Part shown: in pieces, positions 34,302-44,750 of the stretch
Position numbering within the stretch: position 1 is the first letter of the stretch
Layout: every line of letters starts with the position of its first letter
Source of the DNA: Mesorhizobium sp. M2E.F.Ca.ET.219.01.1.1
GTDB lineage: Bacteria > Pseudomonadota > Alphaproteobacteria > Rhizobiales > Rhizobiaceae
Reading direction: 5' to 3'
NCBI RefSeq assembly: GCF_004016445.2
Contig: NZ_SADT02000005.1
Location: forward strand, 310,001-374,000
Length of the DNA stretch: 64,000 nt
The notes under the pieces: generated by a model
Told to the model about the DNA's origin: nothing
Databases searched by the model: none
The model's input: the letters and a program-made list of their open reading frames with translations, nothing else
Position numbers and translations under genes: made by a program

Positions 34302-36172
34302 GCTACGGACCTGCGCGCGGCAAGTTCGGCGTTGCGGACATGCGCGACAATGATGGCAAGCGCCGCCGGCGTCATGCCTTCCATGCGCTGCGCATCGGCG
34401 ATCGAACGCGGCTGGCGCGTCCTCATCTTCTGCTTCAACTCATTCGACAGGCCCGGCACGTCCGCGAAGTCGATTCCCTCCGGGATGAGCCGCGATTCCT
34501 CATGCCTGATCTGCGCGACATCGGCCTGCTGGCGGTCGAGGTAAACCGAATATTTCGCCTCCGTTTCAAGGCGCTCGGCGGTCTTGGTGTCAAGCGCGGC
34601 AAAGCGCGGCTCGACACGAGAGAGCCAGGCCATGTCGACGCCCGGATGCGCCAGCAATTCATAGGCCGAGCGGCGCACGCCGTCCTTGTTGATCTCCAGC
34701 CCGTGCCGCGCCGCTTCGTTCGGCGTCCAGGTGACCGACTTGGCCAACGCACGAGCCTCGTCGAGCCTCTGCGCCATCTCGCCAAACCGCTGCAGCCGCC
34801 CCGACGACGCGATGCCGAGCTTTTCAGCCAGCGGCGTCAGCCTCTCATCGGCATTGTCGGCGCGCAGCGACAGCCGGAATTCGGCGCGCGAGGTGAACAT
34901 GCGATAAGGCTCGGCGATGCCGCGACTGGTGAGGTCGTCCACCATCACGCCGATATAGGCCTCGGTTCGGCTGAGCACGACGTCGTCACCGCCGGCCGCC
35001 TTGCGCGCGGCGTTGATGCCGGCGAGCAGGCCTTGCGCGCCGGCCTCTTCATAGCCGGTCGTGCCGTTGATCTGCCCGGCCAGGAACAGGCCGGCGACGC
35101 GCTTTGTCTCCAGCGTCGTCTTCAACTCGCGCGGATCGACATGGTCATATTCGATCGCATAGCCCGGCTGCAGCAGCGTCGCCTTTTCCAGCCCTGGGAT
35201 CGTCTTCAGGATCTCGAGCTGAACATCCTCCGGCAGCGAGGTCGAGATGCCGTTCGGGTAGACGGTGTCATCGTCGAGCCCTTCCGGCTCGAGGAAGATC
35301 TGATGGCCTTCGCGGTCGCCGAACTTGACGATCTTGTCCTCGATCGACGGACAGTAACGCGGCCCGACACCTTCGATCGAGCCGGAATACATCGCCGAGC
35401 GACCGAGATTGGCGCGGATCAGCTCATGCGTCCCCGGCATCGTGCGGGTGATGCCACAATGGATCTGCGGGTTGGCGATTGCGTCCGTCATCAGCGAGAA
35501 CGGCACCGGATCCTCGTCCGCGGCCTGGCTTTCCAGCGACGCCCAGTCGATGGTGCGGCCATCGAGGCGAGGGGGCGTGCCCGTCTTCAGGCGCCCGAGC
35601 TTGAAACCCGCGCGCGCCACGGTGGCCGACAGGCCCATGCTGGCCTGCTCGTTCATCCGGCCGGCGACGATCTTCCTTTCGCCGATATGGATCAATCCGC
35701 GCAGGAAGGTACCGGTCGTCAGCACGACGGCGCCGCAAGCCAGTCGGCGGTCGCCCGATATCTGAACGGCAGCGATCCGCCCGTCCACGATTTCAAAGTC
35801 GAGAACTTCGCCCTCAATGACATCGAGATCGTTCTGCTGCCGAATCGCTTCCTGCATGGCGAGCCGATAAAGCTTGCGGTCGGCCTGGGTGCGCGGCCCA
35901 CGCACAGCTGGCCCCTTGCGGCGATTGAGCAGGCGGAACTGGATGCCGGCGGCGTCGGCGATGCGACCCATCAGCCCGTCCATGGCGTCGATCTCGCGCA
36001 CGAGATGTCCCTTGCCGAGACCGCCGATAGCCGGATTGCAGGACATGACGCCGATCGTGTCGAAGCGCAGCGTCACCAGCGCGGTCCTGGCACCGGCGCG
36101 CGCGGCCGCACTCGCCGCCTCACATCCGGCATGGCCGCCGCCCACCACCACCACATCATAGTGATCGGTCAT
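34298..36172 (-). CDS. mnmG: tRNA uridine 5-carboxymethylaminomethyl modification enzyme MnmG (GidA)
   Basis: 624 aa, normal length. FAD-binding motif VVVVGGGHAGCEAASAAARAG at the N-terminus, then SCNPAIGGLGKGHLVREIDA, which is diagnostic for MnmG, and GTFLRGLIHIGE. With MnmE it modifies the wobble uridine of several tRNAs. ATG 36172 is unambiguous. It is encoded in the conserved mnmE-mnmG-rsmG-parA-parB block, overlapping rsmG by 4 bp. Confidence 0.96.
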   Translation of the reverse strand: MTDHYDVVVVGGGHAGCEAASAAARAGARTALVTLRFDTIGVMSCNPAIGGLGKGHLVREIDAMDGLMGRIADAAGIQFRLLNRRKGPAVRGPRTQADRKLYRLAMQEAIRQQNDLDVIEGEVLDFEIVDGRIAAVQISGDRRLACGAVVLTTGTFLRGLIHIGERKIVAGRMNEQASMGLSATVARAGFKLGRLKTGTPPRLDGRTIDWASLESQAADEDPVPFSLMTDAIANPQIHCGITRTMPGTHELIRANLGRSAMYSGSIEGVGPRYCPSIEDKIVKFGDREGHQIFLEPEGLDDDTVYPNGISTSLPEDVQLEILKTIPGLEKATLLQPGYAIEYDHVDPRELKTTLETKRVAGLFLAGQINGTTGYEEAGAQGLLAGINAARKAAGGDDVVLSRTEAYIGVMVDDLTSRGIAEPYRMFTSRAEFRLSLRADNADERLTPLAEKLGIASSGRLQRFGEMAQRLDEARALAKSVTWTPNEAARHGLEINKDGVRRSAYELLAHPGVDMAWLSRVEPRFAALDTKTAERLETEAKYSVYLDRQQADVAQIRHEESRLIPEGIDFADVPGLSNELKQKMRTRQPRSIADAQRMEGMTPAALAIIVAHVRNAELAARRSVA

Positions 36173-36596
36173 TTTCCAAGAATCCGCTTTCAGAGATGGA
36201 TTGACACATGTCCCTGCTATCGTCTGCTGTCAAGGACGAAGGCCGGACTCGCCGGGGCGAATCGTTCAGGCCAAGTCAAAGCCCTGATTTCCGAGGACGC
36301 TAAGGGTCGAGGACGGCGCCGCCCCTCATCGCCCTGCCGGGCACCTCTCCCCGTATAGGGACGGGGAGAAGGGGCTAGCCGCAACAACGGCGACCTTCTT
36401 GCGACGCTGTTGATTGGCGAAACCGACGATGAGAGCAGGCAGGTGAGGGGCAGCGCCAGCGCCTGGAAAGGCTTCTCGTGAATTCGAAACCGGAAGCCTT
36501 ATCGGACTCGTTTCACGTGAAACATCGATCCGCGCTCAATCCGGTGTTTCACGTGAATCACCGCCGGATAGGGCCGGGGCCTGTGTTTCACGTGAA
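36173..36596. other. mnmE-mnmG intergenic region with parS cluster and R2 hairpin
   Basis: 424 bp. Contains an R2-related hairpin (36318-36372) and three parS-like sites (36509-36599). The rest is unique sequence with no credible coding frame; the mnmG promoter should lie here. Confidence 0.75.
36318..36372. repeat. R2-related hairpin
   Basis: GCCCCTCATCGCCCTGCCGG then GCACCTCTCCCCGTATAGGG then ACGGGGAGAAGGGG. The segment CTCCCCGTATAGGGACGGGGAG is a hairpin; overall similar to one R2 arm. Confidence 0.65.
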
Positions 36597-36599
36597 TCA
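36509..36599. promoter_or_regulatory. parS: Cluster of three parS-like sites
   Basis: CGTTTCACGTGAAACA (36509-36524), TGTTTCACGTGAATCA (36545-36560) and TGTTTCACGTGAATCA (36584-36599), spaced 36 and 39 bp. Each differs from the consensus parS at one or two of 16 positions. The third overlaps the mnmE stop codon. These are the likely main ParB loading sites. Confidence 0.9.
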
Positions 36600-37916
36600 C
36601 TTACCAATGCAGAACTGCGAAAAGATGACGTCGAGCAGATCCTCGACATCGACCGCACCGACGATGCGCCCGAGGCGCTCGGCCGCCAACCGCAATTCCT
36701 CGGCGCGCAGTTCCTGGCTGTGCCCGGACAGCGCCGCCCGCAGGAAATCCATCGCCTCCTGCAGCAGCTCGACGTGGCGCATTCTGGATGGCAGGACGTC
36801 ACCCGCATCGCCAACCGCCGCAGCGGCGCGGCTGCCGATCTCGTCGAGAAGGCGCGCCAGTCCGCTGCCGTCTTTGGAAGAAATCACCAAGTCGTAGGCG
36901 CCACCGCCGGGATCTGCGATGTCCGACTTCGTGCCGACCCGCAGCAGCGGAGCCCCAACCGAGATTGCGCTGACAGGCGCCGGATCGGCCATATCCTCCA
37001 ACAGCAGAACAAGATCCGCCACATCAGCCTTCGCCCGCGCTCTTTCGATGCCGATCGATTCCACCTTGCCCACGGCGTCGCGCAGCCCGGCGGTATCGAC
37101 AAGCCGCACCTTCAGCCCGTTGAGGTCCATGACGACCTCGAGCAGATCGCGGGTGGTGCCCGGTTCGTCGGTGACGATCGCGGCCTCGCGCCGCGCCAGA
37201 GCATTGAACAGACTGGACTTCCCGGCATTCGGTGCGCCGAGGATCACGACTTCGAACCCGTCGCGAATGATCTCGGCGGCCTTGAATCCTTGGACGTGCC
37301 GTTCGATCTCGCCGATCATCGCTGTCACGTCCGACCAGACCGCCTCCGAAACGGAACCCGGGACATCCTCTTCGTCGGCGAAATCGATCTCCGCCTCGAT
37401 CATGGCGCGCGCGTGGATCAGCCGGAGGCGCCATTCAGAATAAAGCTCGCTTTGCGCGCCTTCGGCATTGCGCACCGCGAAGCGGCGCTGCGCCTCGGTC
37501 TCGGCACTGACAAGATCGGCCAAGGCCTCCGTCTCGACCAGATTCAACCTGCCGTTGAGAAAGGCGCGCCTGGTGAACTCCCCAGGCTCGGCATGCCTGA
37601 CGCCTTCGAAGCCGGTAATCGTCTCCAGCATCTTGGCCGCGACTGCCCGGCTGCCATGCACCTGGAACTCGGCGACATCCTCGCCGGTGAAGCTGCCGGG
37701 ACCCGGAAAGAACAGCACGAGCCCGTGGTCGATCGTCGCGCCGTCCGGCGCCCTGATCGTCCGTAAATTGGTAAACCGATCCTTAATCGATCCAGCGATC
37801 GTTTCGACTACGAATCGAGTCTGAGGGCCGGAAATGCGGATAACGGCGATGCCGGCGGGCAGGCGGCCGCTGGACAGCGCTACGATCGAATCCTTCGAAG
37901 CCATTGGCGAAACCAT
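36597..37916 (-). CDS. mnmE: tRNA modification GTPase MnmE (TrmE)
   Basis: 439 aa. The N-terminal folate-binding domain begins SKDSIVALSSGRLPAGIAVI; the G domain carries GAPNAGKSSLFNAL (G1), TDEPGTTRDLLEV (G2) and VDTAGLRD (G3); the protein ends FSQFCIGK, retaining the conserved C-terminal C-I-G-K. Works with MnmG in wobble-uridine modification. Its stop codon lies inside a parS-like site. First gene of the mnmE-mnmG-rsmG-parAB block. Confidence 0.95.
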   Translation of the reverse strand: MVSPMASKDSIVALSSGRLPAGIAVIRISGPQTRFVVETIAGSIKDRFTNLRTIRAPDGATIDHGLVLFFPGPGSFTGEDVAEFQVHGSRAVAAKMLETITGFEGVRHAEPGEFTRRAFLNGRLNLVETEALADLVSAETEAQRRFAVRNAEGAQSELYSEWRLRLIHARAMIEAEIDFADEEDVPGSVSEAVWSDVTAMIGEIERHVQGFKAAEIIRDGFEVVILGAPNAGKSSLFNALARREAAIVTDEPGTTRDLLEVVMDLNGLKVRLVDTAGLRDAVGKVESIGIERARAKADVADLVLLLEDMADPAPVSAISVGAPLLRVGTKSDIADPGGGAYDLVISSKDGSGLARLLDEIGSRAAAAVGDAGDVLPSRMRHVELLQEAMDFLRAALSGHSQELRAEELRLAAERLGRIVGAVDVEDLLDVIFSQFCIGK

Positions 37917-38024
37917 TTGCCGGACCTGCCGAACCGCCTAGATTAAAAGGTAGAGCGTGTCGGCCGCTTCACCTCTCGGCATCACACTCTGACCTCTGCC
38001 TCAAACCACGCCGAGCCGCCCATC

Positions 38025-40043
<2,019 letters not shown>

Positions 40044-40062
40044 GCGACCGCGTCTGTCATTT

Positions 40063-40223
40063 CGTCATCCTCGGGCTTGACCCGAGGATCCATGCCGTGA
40101 CGGCTGCCGAGGGATGCAGCGGAGCAAGATTTCTGCACCGCTGCAAAGCTCAAAGGGAACGGCATGGATTCTAGGGTCTACGCCGCGTCGCTTCGCTCCT
40201 TGCTCCGCCCTAGAATGACGAAG
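40063..40223. repeat. R1 inverted-repeat element, copy 4
   Basis: Here the left arm is the short form (CGTCATCCTCGGGCTTGACC) and the right arm full length (GCGTCGCTTCGCTCCTTGCT ending ATGACG). The centre, AGCGGAGCAAGATTTCTGCA, is typical. Between convergent genes, just beyond the rho stop. Confidence 0.85.
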
Positions 40224-40246
40224 TCTAGAGCGGCGAGTTCCTCCAA

Positions 40247-41512
40247 TCACGTATTCATCGAATCGAAGAAGTCCGCGTTGGTCTTGGTCTGCTTGAGCTT
40301 GTCGATGAGGAACTCGATCGCGTCGGTCGTTCCCATCGGCGCGAGAATCCGGCGCAGCACGAAGATCTTCTGCAGGTCCGCGCGGGGAACGAGCAGGTCT
40401 TCCTTGCGGGTGCCGGATTTGAGGATGTCCATCGCCGGGTAGATGCGCTTGTCGGCCACCTTGCGGTCGAGCTGGATTTCGCAGTTACCGGTGCCCTTAA
40501 ACTCTTCGAAGATGACTTCGTCCATGCGGCTGCCGGTGTCGATCAGCGCGGTGGCGATGATGGTCAGCGAACCGCCTTCCTCGATGTTGCGGGCGGCGCC
40601 GAAGAAGCGCTTCGGGCGCTGCAGCGCGTTGGCGTCGACACCGCCGGTCAGCACCTTGCCGGATGACGGCACGACGGTGTTGTAGGCGCGGCCGAGGCGG
40701 GTGATCGAATCGAGCAGGATGACCACGTCGCGGCCATGCTCGACCAGACGCTTGGCCTTCTCGATCACCATTTCGGCGACCTGCACGTGGCGCGCGGCCG
40801 GCTCGTCGAAAGTGGACGAGATCACCTCGCCCTTCACCGAGCGCTGCATGTCGGTCACTTCCTCCGGGCGCTCGTCGATCAGAAGCACGATCAGATAGCA
40901 TTCCGGATGGTTGGCGGTGATCGAATGGGCGATGTTCTGCATCAGCACCGTCTTGCCGGTGCGCGGCTGCGCGTTGATCAGCGCGCGCTGGCCCTTGCCG
41001 ATCGGCGCCACCAGGTCGATGACGCGCGGCGAGATGTCCTTCGAGGTGGGATTGTCGACCTCCATCTTCAGCCGCTTGGTCGGATAGAGCGGCGTCAGAT
41101 TGTCGAAGTGGATCTTGTGCCGAATCTTTTCGGGATCGTCGAAATTGATGGTGTTGACCTTGAGCAGCGCGAAATAGCGCTCGCCCTCTTTCGGGCTGCG
41201 GATCGGCCCTTCGACCGTATCGCCGGTCTTGAGCGAAAACCGCCTGATCTGCGACGGCGAGATATAGATGTCGTCGGGACCCGGCAGGTAATTGGCATTC
41301 GCCGAGCGCAGGAAGCCGAAACCGTCCTGCAGCACCTCGACGACACCGTCGCCGATGATCTCGATATCCTGGGCGGCGAGCTTCTTCAGGATCGCGAACA
41401 TCAGCTCCTGCTTGCGCATGACGCTGGCGTTCTCCACCTCGAGCGATTCGGCATAAGCGATCAGCTCTGGCGGCTTCTTGTTCTTGAACTCTGCGAGTTT
41501 CATTTCTTGCAT
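40247..41512 (-). CDS. rho: Transcription termination factor Rho
   Basis: 421 aa, essentially the E. coli length. RNA-binding cold-shock-like domain (GVVEVLQDGFGFLRSANANY), Walker A region INAQPRTGKTVLMQNIA, Walker B VLLIDERPEEVTDM, and the R/Q-loop and secondary site segments (VILLDSITRLGRAYNTV, GGVDANALQRPKRFFGAARN) are intact. Hexameric RNA-DNA helicase. Start at 41512 (MQEMKLAEF); the open frame upstream has no better start. Confidence 0.96.
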   Translation of the reverse strand: MQEMKLAEFKNKKPPELIAYAESLEVENASVMRKQELMFAILKKLAAQDIEIIGDGVVEVLQDGFGFLRSANANYLPGPDDIYISPSQIRRFSLKTGDTVEGPIRSPKEGERYFALLKVNTINFDDPEKIRHKIHFDNLTPLYPTKRLKMEVDNPTSKDISPRVIDLVAPIGKGQRALINAQPRTGKTVLMQNIAHSITANHPECYLIVLLIDERPEEVTDMQRSVKGEVISSTFDEPAARHVQVAEMVIEKAKRLVEHGRDVVILLDSITRLGRAYNTVVPSSGKVLTGGVDANALQRPKRFFGAARNIEEGGSLTIIATALIDTGSRMDEVIFEEFKGTGNCEIQLDRKVADKRIYPAMDILKSGTRKEDLLVPRADLQKIFVLRRILAPMGTTDAIEFLIDKLKQTKTNADFFDSMNT

Positions 41513-41681
41513 TAGATAGACTCTGGGTAGGCTTTGGGGAGAAAAATCGGCTGAATACGACAAATGCCGGGCGCGGCCGAAAGCGAATGAAAGGGGCGGC
41601 GCATGACGGGAAGGAAGACCCGTCTTTTATCGTCGGTCGTCTGAAAGAGCAAGCCGCCTTTTGCGGACCCTGGCCGATGCG

Positions 41682-42209
41682 CTAGAACGGCTTCACGACA
41701 ACCAGGATGACGATGGCGATCATCAACAATGTGGGGATCTCGTTGACGATCCGCCAGTGCCTGGCCGGCTTTTCGTTCTTGTCCTCGGCGAATTTCCGTA
41801 CAGCGCCGGCGAGATAGCCATGCAGACCCGACAGGACGAGCACCAAAGCGATCTTGGTGTGCAGCCAGCCGCCCTGGAAGCCGAAGCCCTTCCAGGCCAG
41901 CCAAAGGCCGAACACCCAGGTCACGATCATTGCCGGATTGATGATCCCCCTGAGCAGCCGGCGCTCCATCACCTTGAAAGTCTCGGACTGCACAGAGCCC
42001 TTCTCGGCATCGACGTGATAGACGAAGAGCCGCGGCAGATAGAGCATGCCGGCCATCCAGGCGATCACCGCGATCACATGGATCGCCTTGGCCCAGATAT
42101 AGAAGCCGTCGCCGGCCACCAAATAGAGAAGGGCGGTCGCCACCACGAGAAAGCCAATGCCGACCGCCATGCGCTTCATCGCCTGGCCCGTGCTGTTCTC
42201 ATTGCTCAT
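41682..42209 (-). CDS. hemJ: Protoporphyrinogen oxidase HemJ
   Basis: 175 aa with four predicted membrane helices. Family motifs: AKAIHVIAVIAWMAGMLYLPRLFVYH (His and the Arg-Leu-Phe-Val-Tyr-His segment, shown in part), WLHTKIALVLVLSGLHGYLAG with conserved His residues, and the C-terminal RIVNEIPTLLMIAIVILVV with the N-E-x-P motif. HemJ oxidises protoporphyrinogen IX in many bacteria lacking HemG/HemY. Its start overlaps the hemE stop as ATGA, consistent with a haem biosynthesis operon. Confidence 0.92.
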   Translation of the reverse strand: MSNENSTGQAMKRMAVGIGFLVVATALLYLVAGDGFYIWAKAIHVIAVIAWMAGMLYLPRLFVYHVDAEKGSVQSETFKVMERRLLRGIINPAMIVTWVFGLWLAWKGFGFQGGWLHTKIALVLVLSGLHGYLAGAVRKFAEDKNEKPARHWRIVNEIPTLLMIAIVILVVVKPF

Positions 42210-43234
42210 CGGTGGCCCCTCACCATTTTCACCATCGCTTCGACATGCTCCACCGGCGTCTCCGGCGTGATGCCGTGGCCGAGATTGAAGATCAGCGGTC
42301 CGCCGCCCAAAGTCCTCAGAATGGCATCGACGCCATCGGCCAGCGCCTTGCCACCGGCGACCAGGCGCAGCGGATCGAGATTGCCTTGCACCGCGCCTTC
42401 GCGCTGCAGCTCCTTCGCCATGGACAAAGGCACGGTCCAGTCCAGGCCGAGGCCGTCGATACCGGTCTTCTTCCTGTAGTCGCGATAGCGCTCGCCGGCG
42501 CCCTTTGGAAAACCGATCACCGGCACGTCGGGGTGAACCGCCTTCACTTGGCCGACGATCTCGGCCACCGGCTCGACGCAGAAAGCCTCGAAAGAGGGTT
42601 CATCCAGGACGCCCGACCAGGAATCGAAAATCTGCACCGCATCGGCGCCGGCTTCGATCTGACGGATGAGATAGGCAGCCGAATGGTCGGCCAGTACCTT
42701 CAGAAGTCGTCTGAAGGCCTCGGGCTCGCGATAGGCGAAAAGCCGCGCAGGGCCCTGGTCGGGCGTCCCATGCCCGGCAATCATATAGGTCGCCACCGTC
42801 CAGGGCGCGCCGCAGAAGCCGAGCAGCGCCGTCTCGTCAGGCAGCTTCGCGCGCAGCCGGCGCACGGTCTCGTAGACCGGTTCGAGATTCACGTGAAACA
42901 TCTCGCCATTCAGCGCCGCGATCTCGGCCGCCGTGATCGGCTTCAAGATCGGCCCGCGACCCTCCTCGAAGCGCACATCCCGCCCAAGGGCGTTGGGCAC
43001 GACGAGAATGTCGGAGAACAGGATCGAGGCGTCGAAGCCGAAGCGTTCGATCGGCTGCAGCGTCACCTCGACGGCGAGGTCCGGATCATAGCAGAGATCG
43101 AGGAAGGACCCGGCGCGCTTCCTTGTCTCGCGATACTCCGGAAGGTAGCGGCCAGCCTGACGCATCATCCAGAGCGGCGGCGGTGAAACCGTCTCGCCCT
43201 TGAGGACGTCCAGCACGATCCGTTTCCCAGCCAT
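42206..43234 (-). CDS. hemE: Uroporphyrinogen decarboxylase
   Basis: 342 aa. Hallmark PPLWMMRQAGRYLPEYR near the N-terminus (catalytic Arg residues), SDILVVPNALG and FCGAPWTVATYMIAG are all present. It converts uroporphyrinogen III to coproporphyrinogen III. First gene of the hemE-hemJ operon, transcribed leftwards away from the candidate origin. A parS-like sequence is embedded at 42885-42900. Confidence 0.96.
   Translation of the reverse strand: MAGKRIVLDVLKGETVSPPPLWMMRQAGRYLPEYRETRKRAGSFLDLCYDPDLAVEVTLQPIERFGFDASILFSDILVVPNALGRDVRFEEGRGPILKPITAAEIAALNGEMFHVNLEPVYETVRRLRAKLPDETALLGFCGAPWTVATYMIAGHGTPDQGPARLFAYREPEAFRRLLKVLADHSAAYLIRQIEAGADAVQIFDSWSGVLDEPSFEAFCVEPVAEIVGQVKAVHPDVPVIGFPKGAGERYRDYRKKTGIDGLGLDWTVPLSMAKELQREGAVQGNLDPLRLVAGGKALADGVDAILRTLGGGPLIFNLGHGITPETPVEHVEAMVKMVRGHR
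42885..42900. promoter_or_regulatory. parS-like site within hemE
   Basis: AGATTCACGTGAAACA; its complement TGTTTCACGTGAATCT matches the sites at 36545 and 36584 in 15 of 16 positions. Lies about 350 bp inside hemE, close to the candidate origin. Confidence 0.8.
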
Positions 43235-43643
43235 CCAGCGCCCGCCTCTCCAGTTCTCTTAAATCAAATATCTATTTTAAAAGAGTCTTCTGATTCTAAG
43301 AGTCTGTTGGTTGTGATGGTTGCGACCTGTCCAGCCTGCGGCCCGAAAAGGCCAGTCAGCATATTGTCGCGTACTCGCTTTCACAATTTGGAGGGTTCTG
43401 GGGACGAAGCGGATTCAGTCTTTTGAGTCAAAAGCTTGGCCATTCCGCTCTGAAATCCGCGCTGTGGATGAAACCGGCCCAGAAAAGTTGATCCCCGGTT
43501 TTGTCCCCAGCGCCGCGACAAAGCCTACAGCCGGTCGAATTGTGGACAAGCGGCCATCTGATAGAGTCGCCTTTTGATCCGAGGCTTGCCCATCCAGCCT
43601 TGTCCACAATTGCCCACAGCCTGGACCCATCCCCTGTGAACAA
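43235..43643. other. oriC: Candidate chromosomal replication origin (oriC)
   Basis: Gap between divergent hemE and the DUF299 gene. An AT-rich segment (43258-43300, including AAATCAAATATCTATTTTAA) could be the unwinding element. DnaA-box-like 9-mers: TCATCCACA (inverse, 43463-43471), TTGTCCCCA (43501-43509), TTGTCCACA (inverse, 43541-43549), TTGTCCACA (43600-43608), TTGCCCACA (43610-43618), TTGTTCACA (inverse, 43635-43643). Six GANTC methylation sites occur at 43283, 43292, 43300, 43412, 43425 and 43564. The hemE-DUF299 position matches the known origins of Caulobacter and Rickettsia. Genes on both sides mostly read outward. Confidence 0.8.
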
Positions 43644-44457
43644 ACCTCAGAGCTTCTTCCATCTGCACCTGATCTCCGACGCCACCGGCGAGACGCTGCT
43701 GGCCGCCGGCCGCGCGGCGTCCGCCCAGTACAAGGATGCGCGCGCCATCGAGCACATCTATCCGCTGATCCGCACCGAGAAGCAGGTCGCCAAGGTCTTC
43801 GAGGACATCGAGGAAGAGCCCGGCATCATTCTCTACACCGTCGTCGATCAGAAGCTGGCGCGCTCGATCGACGAGCGCTGCGCGACCATGGGCCTGCCTT
43901 GCGTCTCGGTGCTGGAGCCGGTGCTCGCCGTCTTCCAGTCCTATCTCGGCACGCCGGCCGGCCGCCGCGTCGGCGCCCAGCATGTCCTCGACGCCGAATA
44001 TTTCCGCCGCATCGATGCGCTGAACTTCACCATGGAGCATGATGACGGCCAGCTGCCGGCGAATATGGACGATGCCGATATCGTGCTGATCGGCATCTCG
44101 CGCACCTCGAAGACGCCGACCTCGATCTATCTCGCCAATCGCGGCATCAAGACCGCCAACATCCCGATCGTGCTCGGCGTGCCGCTGCCCGAAAGCCTGA
44201 TCGCCGCCAAGACGCCGCTGATCGTCGGCCTGGTCGCGACGGCAGAGCGTATCTCGCATGTCCGGCAAAACCGCATCCTCGGCAACAGCGCCGCCTTCGT
44301 GCCGACCGATTATGTCGATCGCGCCGCGATCAACGAGGAGCTTGCCTACGCGCGCCAGCTCTGCACAAGGCATGGCTGGCCGATGATAGACGTCAGCCGC
44401 CGCTCCATCGAGGAAACGGCGGCGGCGATCGTTGCCCTGCGGGGCAAGACGCGGTAA
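43636..44457 (+). CDS. DUF299 regulator of pyruvate phosphate dikinase / PEP synthase (kinase-phosphorylase)
   Basis: 273 aa, the family length. N-terminal FFHLHLISDATGETL, the central P-loop-like GISRTSKTPTSIYLANRG and the C-terminal segment ISHVRQNRILGNS are characteristic. Such proteins reversibly phosphorylate PpdK or PEP synthase using ADP and phosphate. GTG at 43636 is preferred, as homology starts at once (VNKPQSFFHL); a DnaA-box-like 9-mer overlaps this start. Same neighbour of the origin (called RP001 in Rickettsia) as in other alphaproteobacteria. Confidence 0.93.
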   Translation: MNKPQSFFHLHLISDATGETLLAAGRAASAQYKDARAIEHIYPLIRTEKQVAKVFEDIEEEPGIILYTVVDQKLARSIDERCATMGLPCVSVLEPVLAVFQSYLGTPAGRRVGAQHVLDAEYFRRIDALNFTMEHDDGQLPANMDDADIVLIGISRTSKTPTSIYLANRGIKTANIPIVLGVPLPESLIAAKTPLIVGLVATAERISHVRQNRILGNSAAFVPTDYVDRAAINEELAYARQLCTRHGWPMIDVSRRSIEETAAAIVALRGKTR

Positions 44458-44483
44458 CGGAGATTGGCCGAGACGCGGCTGCT

Positions 44484-44670
44484 TCGTCATCCTAGGGCGG
44501 AGCAAGGAGCGCAGCGACGCGGCGTAGACCCTAGGATCCATGCCATGACCTCGAAGTATTGCAACGGTGTAGAATTCTGCTCCGCTGCGCCCCTCGGCTG
44601 AAGTTACGGCATGGATCCTAGGGTCTACGCGACGGAGCTTCGCTCCTGCTTCGCCCTAGGATGACGAAGT
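44484..44670. repeat. R1 inverted-repeat element, copy 5
   Basis: Full left arm (CGTCATCCTAGGGCGGAGCA, AGGAGCGCAGCGACGCGGCG) and right arm (ending TTCGCCCTAGGATGACG), with the canonical centre CAACGGTGTAGAATTCTGCT. Fills most of the gap between the DUF299 and maf genes. Confidence 0.88.
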
Positions 44671-44750
44671 TCGTAGGGCTTGGCCATTCTCCAAAGTTTG
44701 TGCCGGACCGCCGGACAAACGATGAGTCAACAGCGTCAGGGAACTAGTGC

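Noticed and set aside
34241..36358. 705-codon open frame on the plus strand opposite mnmG/rsmG
   Set aside because: Arg/Asp/His-rich shadow of two well-conserved genes; no motif seen.
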